From Methylolobus aquaticus (GTDB lineage: Bacteria; Pseudomonadota; Gammaproteobacteria; Methylococcales; Methylococcaceae), in assembly GCA_004168015.1 (NCBI GenBank), contig SEYW01000011.1:1-64000 (forward strand): DNA of 64,000 bases. The letters are read 5' to 3'. Shown here one piece after another: positions 16,634-25,580 of the stretch (position 1 is the first letter of the stretch; each line of letters starts with the position of its first letter). Both the position numbers and the translations under genes were made by a program. The notes beneath the pieces were generated by a model. The model had not been told where the DNA came from. It saw only the letters and a program-made list of their open reading frames with translations, and did not search any database.

Positions 16634-16777
16634 GCCGTATAATGGTGTCCGAGAAGCCGGGCAGCACCGAGCACGCGTGTTTGGGCACGACTTCCTGCGG
16701 ATCGCCGAGCCCGATCCTGAACAGCCGCGCTGTCCAGATCGTCTCTCCATCGTCATGCTACCTTGAGAAGGATGAAA

Positions 16778-17086
16778 ATGAATAAAGCACTACGCAACAC
16801 CCTCTTCCTGAGCTTGGCTTTACTTTCCATCGACGCACCTGCCAGCGAAGCATTGGCAAAGAGCAAGGGCTGCCTGGGCTGTCACGGCGTCGACAGCAAG
16901 ATCGTGGGTCCCGCCTACAGGGATGTCGCCAAGCGGTATTCCGGAGCGGCGGACGCCGCGGACAAATTGGCCGAAAAGGTCATCAAGGGCGGCGGTGGAG
17001 TTTGGGGCCAGATGCCCATGCCTCCCAACCCGCAAGTCAATGCCGAGGAGGCCAAGCAGCTGGTCCAGTGGATTCTCGGTCTCTAG
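16778..17086 (+). CDS. Periplasmic monohaem cytochrome c (class I)
   Basis: A 102-residue precursor from the ATG at 16778, six bases after agaagg. A signal peptide (LFLSLALLSIDAPASEA) precedes the haem-binding CLGCH, and the axial methionine is in WGQMPMPP, followed by the usual C-terminal helix (AEEAKQLVQWILGL). Mature size is about 80 residues, as in c-551/c-552 carriers. It probably shuttles electrons in the periplasm. Confidence 0.88.
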   Translation: MNKALRNTLFLSLALLSIDAPASEALAKSKGCLGCHGVDSKIVGPAYRDVAKRYSGAADAADKLAEKVIKGGGGVWGQMPMPPNPQVNAEEAKQLVQWILGL

Positions 17087-17238
17087 TGACAGGCGCGCCC
17101 GCAACAACCGCCAGCGCCTCGCCTACCCGCAAACGGCGTAAGCCTTTCTAAGCTTGCATTCAGGCGTCTTGGCCGACAGTCCCTCGGCGACCGGCCGTTT
17201 ACGTCGACTCAGGGACTGCGGCCATGTGATGCAAGCCC

Positions 17239-18297
17239 TTACGCCAAGGGCCCGTCTGGCGCCGCATCGAGCATCAGCGCGAGTTCGCTGGAATCCCGGA
17301 AATCCGCCACCACCGGATCGGCGATCGTGTAGACGGGGCAGGTGCCGGAGTGTCCTTTCAACTCGAACTCGCCCGCGCACTCGAACCCCCAGTCGTATTC
17401 GGCATTTTCACGCACCGCACGGCTGACCGCGAGTGCCCGATGAATGACCCGGGTCAGGGATTCGAGCCGCTGCGCTCGATTGACTTCCTCGCCGAGGATC
17501 GTGTAATCCATCTTGATCGTTGACCCGATGTTGCCCTCGATAACCTGGCCTCGGGTCAGTCCAAATCCGCCGAAGAGGTACTTCCGCAGCCGGCCTCCTG
17601 CGACTCCGGCACGGAAATGCTGCAGGTCACCCAGAGCCTTGACACAGGCCTCGATCGCGGCATCCGGCGCCTCCGCAGGAAAGTGAGCCATCACACAATC
17701 TCCAATATATTTGGAAACCTCTCCCCCGAATTCGATAATCCTCTTCGAACACAGTTCAAGGTAGGTATTGACTGCGAGGGTCACCTCCTCCGTCGGAAAC
17801 CTCTCCGATAGCAAAGAAAAACCGACCATGTCCCCAAACAGGATGATCCTGTCGACCGCCTTGGGTGGGATTTCGAGCGGATTGATGCCCTGGGTCAGCA
17901 AATGCAGCACGCTTGGCTGCGTGTAGCGCTCGATGATGCGGTGTGATTCCGCAATCGTCTCCAGCATGAGACGCACTGCCTGCAGGATCATCCCTTGCGA
18001 CTCCTCGAGCCGAACGGTTCGCATGGACCAGTTCGGGAAAAGTCTCATCGAAACCCCGTCCTCGCATTTGAGGATCAGAAAATCCCGGTGACGGGGATCC
18101 CGCCGGATCTTTTCAACCAGCGACTCCACAATCGCCTGCTCGCCTTCCAGAATCTGGAAGAAGAATTCATGGGCGAAAAGCAATACACCGGTGACATCGA
18201 TCTTCTTGTTGTTCCTTGACGATATACGGCCGATCGACCGGATCTCATCGTCCGAAAGCGATGTGCTCAAGGAACTGATATACATGATTCTTCGCAT
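17239..18297 (-). CDS. BLUF-domain adenylyl cyclase (photoactivated cyclase type)
   Basis: A 352-residue protein. Residues 1-95 form a BLUF blue-light flavin domain with the key residues Tyr6 (MYISS), Asn30, Gln48 (FFQILEG) and Trp90 (NWSM). A linker leads to a class III cyclase domain: metal aspartates Asp156 (FGDMVGFS) and Asp200 (YIGDCVM), base-selecting Lys196 and Thr266 (DYTILGE), transition-state Asn273 and Arg277. Lys plus Thr at the selecting positions predicts ATP. Length and numbering match the Beggiatoa photoactivated cyclase bPAC almost one for one. It is monocistronic; the product cAMP could feed the cNMP-binding fusion upstream. Confidence 0.9.
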   Translation of the reverse strand: MRRIMYISSLSTSLSDDEIRSIGRISSRNNKKIDVTGVLLFAHEFFFQILEGEQAIVESLVEKIRRDPRHRDFLILKCEDGVSMRLFPNWSMRTVRLEESQGMILQAVRLMLETIAESHRIIERYTQPSVLHLLTQGINPLEIPPKAVDRIILFGDMVGFSLLSERFPTEEVTLAVNTYLELCSKRIIEFGGEVSKYIGDCVMAHFPAEAPDAAIEACVKALGDLQHFRAGVAGGRLRKYLFGGFGLTRGQVIEGNIGSTIKMDYTILGEEVNRAQRLESLTRVIHRALAVSRAVRENAEYDWGFECAGEFELKGHSGTCPVYTIADPVVADFRDSSELALMLDAAPDGPLA

Positions 18298-18885
18298 GGC
18301 GCACTGGGCTCCTGGCTCTTGGATGAGCTCTTATGTGTATCTCCGAGCCTTCACGTCTCGTCTGAAGGACAGACTTGGCGCAGGGCGCCGCGGAGGGCTT
18401 TCCAGAGTCGGCATTCACTCTCGGCCGATAGCAAGTTACGCAATGCGAGGCACGAAGGCAAGCGCAAGACCGGCATTGATTTACTCAGGTCGACAGGCGT
18501 TTTGGAACATGCACGTCGAGCTGACCGACAATTCAGGGGACGACTGATAGCCCCCCATAATTGGCCGAGCTCACCACAGGGCAAGCGGGTTTTTCGCCAG
18601 CCATGAACTGGCTCTTTGGTCTGCAGTAAAGCAACCCTTCGGTCAGGCTCAAGTGCAGTTGCCATACCCAACAGGGATTAATCACGGCGGCACTGGAGAA
18701 CTCATGGCAAAGGCGTGTCATGGCGCGATACGGGCGGGACACCAGGCTCGGACCGGTGATGGGCGTCGCTCGGAACGCACTGCGAAACCTAGCCGCTCCC
18801 GCATTGATGCGCCTCGACCATCGACAACCGGGGCCGGCCAGTAGGGAGGCCGGGCGTTCGCCCAATGCCATCTCGATCTGAAACG
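18298..18885. other. Intergenic region with remains of the diguanylate cyclase 3' end
   Basis: No independent gene is supported. On the minus strand just beyond the MITE-like element, the frame of the interrupted diguanylate cyclase continues as ALGERPASLLA, the sort of segment that precedes the final GGDEF helix. The remaining 500 bases show nothing recognisable. Confidence 0.4.
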
Positions 18886-19042
18886 TAAGCGTTCACACCC
18901 ATCCTGTTGCGGGAGGGGCCGGGGAGACGAGACACGCCGTGAAGACGTCCCTGTCGGCTCGGCTGCGGGGTCCGTCCCGCAGACGGTCCCGTCTCCCCGG
19001 TTCCACTCCCGTTACCGATATCCGAGGGGGTGTGAACGGTTA
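18886..19042. mobile_element. 157-bp MITE-like palindromic element with terminal inverted repeats
   Basis: The ends are taagcgttcacaccc and gggtgtgaacggtta, inverted with one mismatch in 15. An internal stem (ccggggagacg / cgtctccccgg) makes the whole unit foldable. Direct repeats of atctgaaacg flank it at 18876-18885 and 19044-19053, consistent with a target duplication (one extra base on the right). It holds no gene. It supplies the stop codon that ends the diguanylate cyclase gene. Confidence 0.65.
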
Positions 19043-19840
19043 CATCTGAAACGACCCTCTGCATCCCGTATCAGTTCCGCGAGTGCGGCCCTGGGGAGCC
19101 GGAATCACGGTGCGAAGCGTGGCCGCGCCGAAGCTCGCCGTCACGTTCAGGTAACCGCTGTCAACTGGAACGACCAGTTCGGCCAGGCTGCGCCGCAAGC
19201 GCTCGGCGACAACTACCGCCCGCTCGCTGTCGGTATCCGGCAACAGGAGCAGGAACTCCTCCCCGCCCCAGCGGGCGCTCAGGTCGATGTCACGCAGCTG
19301 ACCGCGCAGGATCTGCGCTACCGCAACGGGCACGGCATCGCCGACGTCATGCCCATACCGGTCGTTGGTCTCCTTGAAGGGATCGAGGTCGAGCATTACC
19401 GCCGTCAGCGGAGTGCCGGAGCGCGGCACCCGGCAAACCTCCCGGAAAGCGTCGCGGTTCATGCTGCGGCGGTTCCGCAGCCCCGTCAGGGCATCCGTCT
19501 CCGCTTGCTCGCGCAGGGTCCCGGCCTGCTGCTCCAGCGTGAGACACAAGGCTCGCAATCCCAGTATCCCGATCATCATCAACCCTGAACTGCCGAGGGC
19601 AAGCAGGCTGTCGAGCAATGCCAGCGTCCCCGTCGGCACCGTATGCGACGGATCGGCCAGGATCTCGGACAGTGGAAGCATCCGCCGCTGCAACATCACC
19701 ATGAGCGCTGGGGAGATGCAAAGCCACGCGAAGCCGAAAGCGTAGCGGCGTGCGCTTGAGATCTGGAAAAAGGCGGCGAGGGCAGCAATCCCCTGCAGCA
19801 GCACGGCGACGAAAAAGCTCAGAACGTACCAGGTTTCCAT
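19040..19840 (-). pseudogene. Membrane diguanylate cyclase truncated by the MITE-like element
   Basis: The ATG at 19840 is preferred over a TTG at 19849. The 266-residue product has three or four N-terminal membrane segments (WYVLSFFVAVLLQGIAAL, LLALGSSGLMMIGILGL) and then a GGDEF domain: TDALTGLRNRR, DLDPFKETNDRYGHDVGD, and the active site RWGGEEFLLLLP. After VTASFGAATL the frame runs into unrelated residues and the TAA at 19040-19042 inside the element. The conserved ADxALYxAKxxGRN tail is missing, so cyclase activity is doubtful. No I-site RxxD is evident five residues before GGEEF. Confidence 0.7.
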
Positions 19841-19999
19841 CGGCGGCAAGCGGGTGGTGGATCGGCTCTATCGATTACGCCTCGCCTTGGCTGGAGGGGG
19901 ATTGGTCATCTTGTTCAAGCGTAGCAGCCGCAAGGGCGGTGCGTTTCCTGCCTGGAGTACCACCGACCCGGCGTTTGACAGGCACCGGGCCGGCATGCC

Positions 20000-20019
20000 A
20001 ATAATGTTATAACATCACA
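20000..20019 (+). promoter_or_regulatory. Predicted Zur operator
   Basis: The 12-base perfect palindrome atgttataacat (20004-20015) within aataatgttataacatcac lies 22 bases before the first CobW start. It has the core of the gammaproteobacterial Zur box (TGTTATA-TATAACA type). The downstream genes are exactly those known from Zur regulons, so zinc-repressed expression of 20038-25555 is expected. Confidence 0.75.
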
Positions 20020-20037
20020 CTGAGCCTATCCGCCTGC

Positions 20038-21297
20038 ATGACCACGCCAAGCCACATACCCGAAGCCGCCCCATCCCTGATCACGCCCACTGCTCAGAGA
20101 CTCCCGGTCACCGTGCTATCCGGGTTCCTTGGTGCCGGCAAGACCACCCTGCTGAATCATGTGCTCGCCAATCGCGAGGGCCGCCGTGTCGCGGTCATCG
20201 TCAACGACATGAGCGAGATCAACATCGATGCCGCGCTGGTCAAGAGCGAGGCGGGGCTGAGCCGGACCGACGAGAAGCTGGTCGAAATGTCCAACGGCTG
20301 CATCTGCTGCACGCTGCGTGAGGATCTGCTGGTCGAGGTCAGCCGGCTCGCGCGGGAAGGCCGCTTCGATTACCTGGTGATTGAGTCGACTGGCATCTCG
20401 GAGCCTCTTCCGGTTGCGGAAACTTTCACCTTCCGCGACGAACAGGGCGCCAGCCTGTCAGACCTGGCTCGGCTGGACACAATGGTGACCGTGGTCGACG
20501 CCGTGAATTTCCTCAAGGACTACGAGGAGGCCGACGCGCTGGCGGAGCGCGGCGAATCCCTGGGCGAGGAGGATGAGCGCTCGGTCGCGGACCTGCTGAT
20601 CGAACAGGTCGAGTTCTGCGATGTGATCCTCGTCAGCAAGGTCGACCTGATCAGCGCCGCCGAGTTCGCAAACCTGAAGGCGATCCTGCAGAGCCTGAAC
20701 CCGGATGCCCACATCGCGCCGATGCTGATGGGCCAGGTACCGCTCGACACCGTCTTGAATACCGGCCGCTTCGATTTCGCTCGCGCCGAACGCGCCGCGG
20801 GCTGGCTCGCCGAACTGCGCGGCGAGCACGTGCCGGAAACCGAGGAATACGGCATCCGCGGCTTTACCTACACGGCACGCAGGCCCTTCCACCCACAGCG
20901 CTTTCATGACCTGCTTCACGCCGGGCTGGGCACCGGCAACCTGCTGCGGTCCAAAGGCTTCTTCTGGCTCGCCTCGCGGCCGGACGCCGTCGGTTCCTGG
21001 TCGCAGGCAGGCGGCATCATGCGCCATGGCTGCGCCGGCCAGTGGTGGGCCGCCGCGCCCGAGGAAGACTGGCCGACCGATGCGGCGCTGCGCGACGAGA
21101 TCCTCGCCAACTGGGCAGAACCCTACGGCGACTGCCGCCAGGAACTCGTCTTCATCGGCCAGAACGTCGACGAGCCGCGCCTGCGCGAAGCACTGGATCG
21201 CTGCCTGCTGACCGATGCGGAGCTCGCGGCGGGGCCCACCGCGTGGCGGCGCTATGCCGACCCCTTCCCGCAGTGGTTTGCTGCAGAAGCAGCCTGA
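20038..21297 (+). CDS. COG0523 (CobW/ZigA-type) zinc metallochaperone GTPase 1
   Basis: A 419-residue G3E GTPase. Walker A is GFLGAGKTT (29-37), the metal-binding CxCC is GCICC (Cys88, Cys90, Cys91), Walker B is YLVIEST and the guanine motif is VSKVD. The CobW C-terminal domain follows ([22 protein letters not shown]). Length and the NDMSEINID segment fit the ZigA/YciC subgroup made under zinc starvation and thought to deliver zinc to client enzymes. First gene after the Zur-like operator. Confidence 0.9.
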   Translation: MTTPSHIPEAAPSLITPTAQRLPVTVLSGFLGAGKTTLLNHVLANREGRRVAVIVNDMSEINIDAALVKSEAGLSRTDEKLVEMSNGCICCTLREDLLVEVSRLAREGRFDYLVIESTGISEPLPVAETFTFRDEQGASLSDLARLDTMVTVVDAVNFLKDYEEADALAERGESLGEEDERSVADLLIEQVEFCDVILVSKVDLISAAEFANLKAILQSLNPDAHIAPMLMGQVPLDTVLNTGRFDFARAERAAGWLAELRGEHVPETEEYGIRGFTYTARRPFHPQRFHDLLHAGLGTGNLLRSKGFFWLASRPDAVGSWSQAGGIMRHGCAGQWWAAAPEEDWPTDAALRDEILANWAEPYGDCRQELVFIGQNVDEPRLREALDRCLLTDAELAAGPTAWRRYADPFPQWFAAEAA

Positions 21298-21384
21298 CCG
21301 AAGTCGTGGATACACCCATTACCCCGCAACCCCGGTGCGCGAGGCACTGCCAACCACCCACGCTGATTCGCCTGGAACCTCCCC

Positions 21385-22068
21385 ATGAACGCAGTCCGTC
21401 ATCTGGAAGAACGCACTCTCGCTCCCGCGCCTCGAACCGTACACTCCAAGGACCCGGCCGATCTGTCGCGGATCTACGATCAGGACGTCAATCTATGCAT
21501 CATCGAACGTCAACCACCGCCGGAAGTGGATCGCTTCGTCCGTGGCCTGCTGGCACAAGCCACGCCGATCGAGGTGGCATGGACGATCCGGTTCGAGTCT
21601 TTCGACGGGCGGGACCTGCTGCCCGAGGCGTTGCGCGATCCGGGCGCCGGCGGTGAGGCCTGGCGGCGGGACGTCCTCCGCCTGACCGCGCTTTTCTGCG
21701 ATCTGTTCGAAGCCGCTTCGGTCGGCCTGCGCCTGCGGCGGCTGGACAGACCGATGTGCCCCCGGTTTCACACCGACTTCGTGCCGGCGCGGCTGATCTG
21801 TGCCTACGGTGGCCCGGGAACGCAATGGCTGCCGGAAGATGCGGTCGATCGGCGACGGTTGGGATCGCGCTCCGGCGGCCTGTCCGATGCCGAATCGGGC
21901 CTGATCCGGCGCACAGATGCGGTCGAGGAAGTCCCGCCGTATGCGATCGCCTTGCTTAAAGGCGAGCGCTGGGAGGGTAACGAGGGACGCGGCGCCGTGC
22001 ACCGTTCGCCGCAACATGCCGCGGGCGAACCCGTTCCGCGGCTGCTGCTGACACTCGATCTGATCTGA
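21385..22068 (+). CDS. DUF1826 protein, possible Fe(II)/2-oxoglutarate-type fold
   Basis: A 227-residue cytoplasmic protein of the DUF1826 family, which typically sits in Zur-controlled clusters. Conserved segments are CPRFHTDFVPARLICAYGG, GPGTQWLPEDAV and GRGAVHRSP. His129-x-Asp131, His206 and Arg219 have the order and spacing of an HxD...H...R iron/2-oxoglutarate site; this reading is my inference. It follows the first GTPase by 87 bases in the same direction. The role in zinc limitation is unknown. Confidence 0.75.
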   Translation: MNAVRHLEERTLAPAPRTVHSKDPADLSRIYDQDVNLCIIERQPPPEVDRFVRGLLAQATPIEVAWTIRFESFDGRDLLPEALRDPGAGGEAWRRDVLRLTALFCDLFEAASVGLRLRRLDRPMCPRFHTDFVPARLICAYGGPGTQWLPEDAVDRRRLGSRSGGLSDAESGLIRRTDAVEEVPPYAIALLKGERWEGNEGRGAVHRSPQHAAGEPVPRLLLTLDLI

Positions 22069-22152
22069 CGCGAGACCGAACGCGATGTCGAACGGACACT
22101 CAGGCCTGCCCTCGCGACACGGGTTCACAAGCAGGGCAGCGGACATTTCCCC

Positions 22153-22371
22153 ATGACCAGCCCTATCCCCCAGACCTACCCCGCGTGGCGACATTGTATC
22201 GAAGTCGAGTGCGGTATCCCGCTGACACGCGAGTTCATCACCCGTCGACTGAGCGTACTGCGACAAGCCACGCATGCAGAGACTGCACGTTTTATCCGGC
22301 ACTACGGCGACGAACACTGGCAGCTTGTCGTGCACTGGTTCGAGACGGCGGAGGCGGAGGCCAGCGCATGA
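22153..22371 (+). CDS. Small conserved protein of the zinc operon
   Basis: A 72-residue soluble protein with several histidines and aromatic residues (YPAWRHCIEVECG, RHYGDEHWQLVVHWFE). No domain is recognised. Its stop overlaps the next ATG (ATGA at 22368-22371), so it is translationally coupled to the deaminase-like gene. The His and Cys content would allow metal binding, but no motif is diagnostic. Confidence 0.65.
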   Translation: MTSPIPQTYPAWRHCIEVECGIPLTREFITRRLSVLRQATHAETARFIRHYGDEHWQLVVHWFETAEAEASA

Positions 22372-22973
22372 GTTACCGCGCTCCCTCTGGCATAGCACAT
22401 AGCGCGGGCGACACACCGTCGATCGCCGTCAGCCAGCATGAAACCTGGATGTTCAGGGCAATCGAGCTGGCACGACGGGCGCAGGGTCGAACGGATCCGA
22501 ACCCGGCCGTGGGTGCGGTCGTCGTCCGGAGTGGACGGCTTCTCGGCGAGGGCTTTCATGAACGCGCCGGGGCACCGCATGCCGAGCCGAACGCCATCGC
22601 CCAGGCCCGCAGCCGCGGCCATGTCCTCGTCGGCGCCACGCTGTACGTCACTCTCGAACCCTGCAGCAGCTGGGGGCGAACGCCGCCCTGCACCGACCTG
22701 ATCATTCACGAAAGGCTCGGGCGTGTCGTCGTCGGCGCGACCGATCCGAATCCGCGGCACCGCGGCCGGGCCTATGCGCTGTTGCGGGGGGCCGGTATCG
22801 AGGTGATCGTGGGCGTACTCGCCGAGGCCTGCGTGGCGCTGAACCCGGTGTTTCACGCGCGCTTCGGGGCGACTTCTCCGGCGGCTGCTTCCCCTGTAAC
22901 CGTATTCGATGACGAGAAGCTGTCAGCGCGAAGCACTTTAGGGCAGTATGACGCGCTCGCTCAACTTAGGTAA
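22368..22973 (+). CDS. Stand-alone RibD-type pyrimidine deaminase domain
   Basis: A 201-residue protein. The deaminase zinc site is complete: HAEPNAI (His and catalytic Glu) and PCSSWGRTPPC (two Cys). Flanking RibD signatures are TDPNPAVGAVVV, GATLYVTLEPC, VVVGATDPNP and LRGAGIEVIVGVL. The reductase half of RibD (about 365 residues in total) is absent. Riboflavin-pathway paralogues in Zur regulons are thought to back up zinc-dependent enzymes, yet this one keeps its zinc ligands. Overlaps the previous gene by four bases. Confidence 0.82.
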   Translation: MSYRAPSGIAHSAGDTPSIAVSQHETWMFRAIELARRAQGRTDPNPAVGAVVVRSGRLLGEGFHERAGAPHAEPNAIAQARSRGHVLVGATLYVTLEPCSSWGRTPPCTDLIIHERLGRVVVGATDPNPRHRGRAYALLRGAGIEVIVGVLAEACVALNPVFHARFGATSPAAASPVTVFDDEKLSARSTLGQYDALAQLR

Positions 22974-22985
22974 GAAGGACCTTCA

Positions 22986-23450
22986 ATGCGCACCCACCGT
23001 GAATTCTCGATGCTGTCAGCGGACAGACAACTGCCGGACTCGCTTACCTTGGATGAATCAGCGCTGCTGGCCATGCCGGAATCCGAGTACATGGGCCGCG
23101 AGCAACTGGATCACTTTCGCGCTCGCCTGCTCTGGATGCGCGCCAGTTTGCTGCTGCATGCCGACGAGACGCGCGCTCATCTGCGCGAGAATGAACCCCA
23201 GGCCGACCCAAGCGATCGGGCCACGATCGAGGAAGAGAACCTGTTGGAGCAACGCGTGCGAGACCGCGAGCGCAAACATCTGCGCAAGATCGAAGCGGCA
23301 CTGGACCGCATCGACGCCGGCACCTATGGCTACTGCCTGGAAACGGGGGAGCCCATCGGCCTAAGGCGCTTGCTGGTGCGGCCTACGGCCGAATTTTGCC
23401 TGGAAGTCCAGGAAATACACGAGCGCCGGGAGCGGGCGCGTGGCTCGTGA
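22986..23450 (+). CDS. dksA: DksA2-type transcription factor with an incomplete zinc finger
   Basis: A 154-residue DksA/TraR protein. The coiled-coil tip motif DPSDRA (Asp74, Asp77, Ala79) that reaches the RNA polymerase channel is intact. The C-terminal finger reads Cys117, Thr120, Cys138, Val141 in place of four cysteines, the C-T-C-x pattern of the zinc-independent DksA2 of Pseudomonas. Such paralogues replace DksA during zinc starvation in the stringent response with ppGpp. Good ribosome site (aagga, 7 bases). The only question is whether two cysteines still hold some metal. Confidence 0.9.
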   Translation: MRTHREFSMLSADRQLPDSLTLDESALLAMPESEYMGREQLDHFRARLLWMRASLLLHADETRAHLRENEPQADPSDRATIEEENLLEQRVRDRERKHLRKIEAALDRIDAGTYGYCLETGEPIGLRRLLVRPTAEFCLEVQEIHERRERARGS

Positions 23451-23482
23451 CCCGTCTCCGGCGTCATGACGGACTGCCGCCG

Positions 23483-24475
23483 ATGATCCGCGCCGCACCC
23501 TACCCGGTGCTGCCGGTCTGGGTCATTACCGGATTCCTGGGCAGCGGCAAGACGACGCTGGTCAATCGGCTACTAAGGGACCGGCCGCGTTCTGCGGTCG
23601 TCATCAATGAGTTCGGGGCGGTGCCGGTCGATCAGAAACTGCTTGAGCATGCCGGGGCACCGCTCGCCGTGCTGTCCGGCGGATGCCTGTGCTGCCAGGT
23701 GCGCACCTCGATGGCGCCGTTGCTGAAAAACCTCTGGATGGCCTGGCGGGAAAGGGAACAGGATCCCTTCGAACGGGTTCTGATCGAAACCAGCGGCGTG
23801 GCCAGCCCCGGGCCGGTGCTCGACACCTTGCTGTGCGACCGATGGCTGGCGCAGCGCTTCCGGCTGGAAGCCGTCGTCACGACGGTGTCGGCCGTCGATG
23901 GCAGCGTACTGCTCGCCCGTTTCCCGGAGGCCGCGGCCCAGGTCGCGCTCGCGGACGCGCTGCTGATCACCCACGGCGACCTCGACTCGTCGGCATCGGC
24001 GGAAACTCTGGCGACCGAGCTCGACCGGCTGGCGCCGGCCACGCCCCGCATCGCTGGTCATCCGGATAACCTGGGTTTCGATGCGCTGCTCGCCCTGCAT
24101 TCGAACGCGTCCGGCTTTCGCCCGGTTCGAGGCGATGAGCTCGAGCACAGTTTCCGCAGCCTGACACTCAGCCTTGAGGGGCCCGTCGACCCGAACCGGT
24201 TGCAGAGTGTCCTGGCCGACTTGCTGCATCGGCACGGCGAACGCCTGGTGCGCGTGAAGGGCCTGCTGCCGGCCATGGACGGGGGATCGCAGCTCGTCGT
24301 GCAGGCTGCGGGCAACCGCATCTATCCGCCGGTCCCAGTGCCCGGACCGCTGGCCAACCCAACCCGCGGCCAGCTGGTGTTCATCGGCGCGGGGCCGATC
24401 GACGACCTCGCACAGGCGGTCGTCACGGCCCTGGCCGGCGGCAACAGGCCGCCCGCGCTGCGCGGGCTGCATTGA
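23483..24475 (+). CDS. COG0523 GTPase 2 with atypical guanine motif
   Basis: A 330-residue CobW-like protein from the ATG at 23483. An in-frame GTG at 23447 overlapping the dksA stop is an alternative start. Walker A is GFLGSGKTT, the metal motif is GCLCC (Cys68, Cys70, Cys71) and Walker B is RVLIETSG. The usual [NS]KxD is replaced by THGD (ALLITHGDL), so nucleotide selectivity may differ. The C-terminal half is short and lacks histidine runs. Same operon and direction as its neighbours. Confidence 0.85.
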   Translation: MIRAAPYPVLPVWVITGFLGSGKTTLVNRLLRDRPRSAVVINEFGAVPVDQKLLEHAGAPLAVLSGGCLCCQVRTSMAPLLKNLWMAWREREQDPFERVLIETSGVASPGPVLDTLLCDRWLAQRFRLEAVVTTVSAVDGSVLLARFPEAAAQVALADALLITHGDLDSSASAETLATELDRLAPATPRIAGHPDNLGFDALLALHSNASGFRPVRGDELEHSFRSLTLSLEGPVDPNRLQSVLADLLHRHGERLVRVKGLLPAMDGGSQLVVQAAGNRIYPPVPVPGPLANPTRGQLVFIGAGPIDDLAQAVVTALAGGNRPPALRGLH

Positions 24476-24553
24476 ACGGATCAGATACGGTCCGGTCCGC
24501 AGACGGCAGGCTCGCCGGCGCTGCATAGCCCTATCCCGCTGCGAGGCTTCTCC

Positions 24554-25555
24554 ATGTCCAGCAACGCGAATCTCCCTGAAGTGCCGGTACCGGTCACGAT
24601 TCTGACCGGCTTTCTCGGCGCCGGAAAAACGACGCTGTTGAACCGCATCCTGACCGAGCGGCACGGCGGACGTATCGCCGTGATCGAGAACGAGTTCGGC
24701 GAGGCAGGCATCGACAACGAACTGCTCGTTCAGGATGGCGAGCAGATCGTCGAGATGAACAACGGCTGCATCTGCTGCACCGTACGCGGCGATCTGTTCC
24801 GCATACTCGGGGATCTGGCGAGTCAGCGCGACGAGGGCCGGATCCGCTTCGATCGCATCATTATCGAGACCACTGGCCTGGCGGATCCAGCACCCGTGGC
24901 CCAGACCTTCTTCGTCGATGCTGACATCAGCGATTACTACCTGCTGGACGGCGTCGTGACCGTCGTGGACGCCCGGCATGCGCCGGAGCAACTCGACGAC
25001 CATCACGAGGCCCAAGAGCAGGTCGGGTTTGCCGACCGCCTCCTGCTCTCCAAGACGGATCTGGTGACCGAGCCCGAACTCGCCTCGCTCGAAGCGCGAC
25101 TGCGCGCGATGAACCCTAGGGCACCGCTGCGGCGAGTCCACTTCGGCGCCACCGACCTCTCGGAACTGCTCGACATCCGCGGTTTCAACCTTGATGCCGC
25201 GCTGGCCATCGATCCGGCGTTTCTGGAGGACGGCGCGCACTCGCACGACGATACGGTGGGATCCGTCGTCTATCGCAGCGAACAACCCTTCGATGCCGCG
25301 CGGCTGATCAACGCCATGGATGAACTGATCCGGGACCACGGAGCCAATCTGCTGCGCTACAAGGGCATCGTGCATATCGCAGGCTGCGACCGCCGGGTCA
25401 TTTATCAGGGCGTGCACATGCTGCTCGGCGACAGCCTGGGACCGGCCTGGGCGGCGGACGAACCGCGCCAGTCGGTCATGGTATTCATCGGGCGGAACCT
25501 GCCTGCAGCACGCATCGTCGAGGCACTCGATCACAGCCTACGCACGACCGCCTGA
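24554..25555 (+). CDS. COG0523 GTPase 3 (YjiA-like)
   Basis: A 333-residue protein. Walker A is GFLGAGKTT, the switch region is [14 protein letters not shown], the metal motif is GCICC (Cys72, Cys74, Cys75), the guanine motif is LSKTD, and a CobW C-terminal domain ends with VFIGRNLP. Extra histidines (DDHHEA, GAHSHDD) could bind zinc. It resembles E. coli YjiA/YeiR more than ZigA. Last gene of the predicted Zur operon; the DMT gene beyond is on the other strand. Confidence 0.88.
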   Translation: MSSNANLPEVPVPVTILTGFLGAGKTTLLNRILTERHGGRIAVIENEFGEAGIDNELLVQDGEQIVEMNNGCICCTVRGDLFRILGDLASQRDEGRIRFDRIIIETTGLADPAPVAQTFFVDADISDYYLLDGVVTVVDARHAPEQLDDHHEAQEQVGFADRLLLSKTDLVTEPELASLEARLRAMNPRAPLRRVHFGATDLSELLDIRGFNLDAALAIDPAFLEDGAHSHDDTVGSVVYRSEQPFDAARLINAMDELIRDHGANLLRYKGIVHIAGCDRRVIYQGVHMLLGDSLGPAWAADEPRQSVMVFIGRNLPAARIVEALDHSLRTTA

Positions 25556-25580
25556 CCGCAAAAGCCGCAGAGCTTGAGAC

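Noticed and set aside
16638..16643. Perfect TATAAT before the cytochrome gene
   Set aside because: No acceptable -35 hexamer lies 16-18 bases upstream, so it is not called as a promoter.
18533..18871. 112-residue minus-strand ORF as a gene
   Set aside because: It lines up with the displaced tail of the truncated GGDEF gene rather than an independent protein.
23573..25534. 653-residue open frame antisense to two COG0523 genes
   Set aside because: It is a codon-shadow of high-GC genes on the plus strand, without any recognisable domain.
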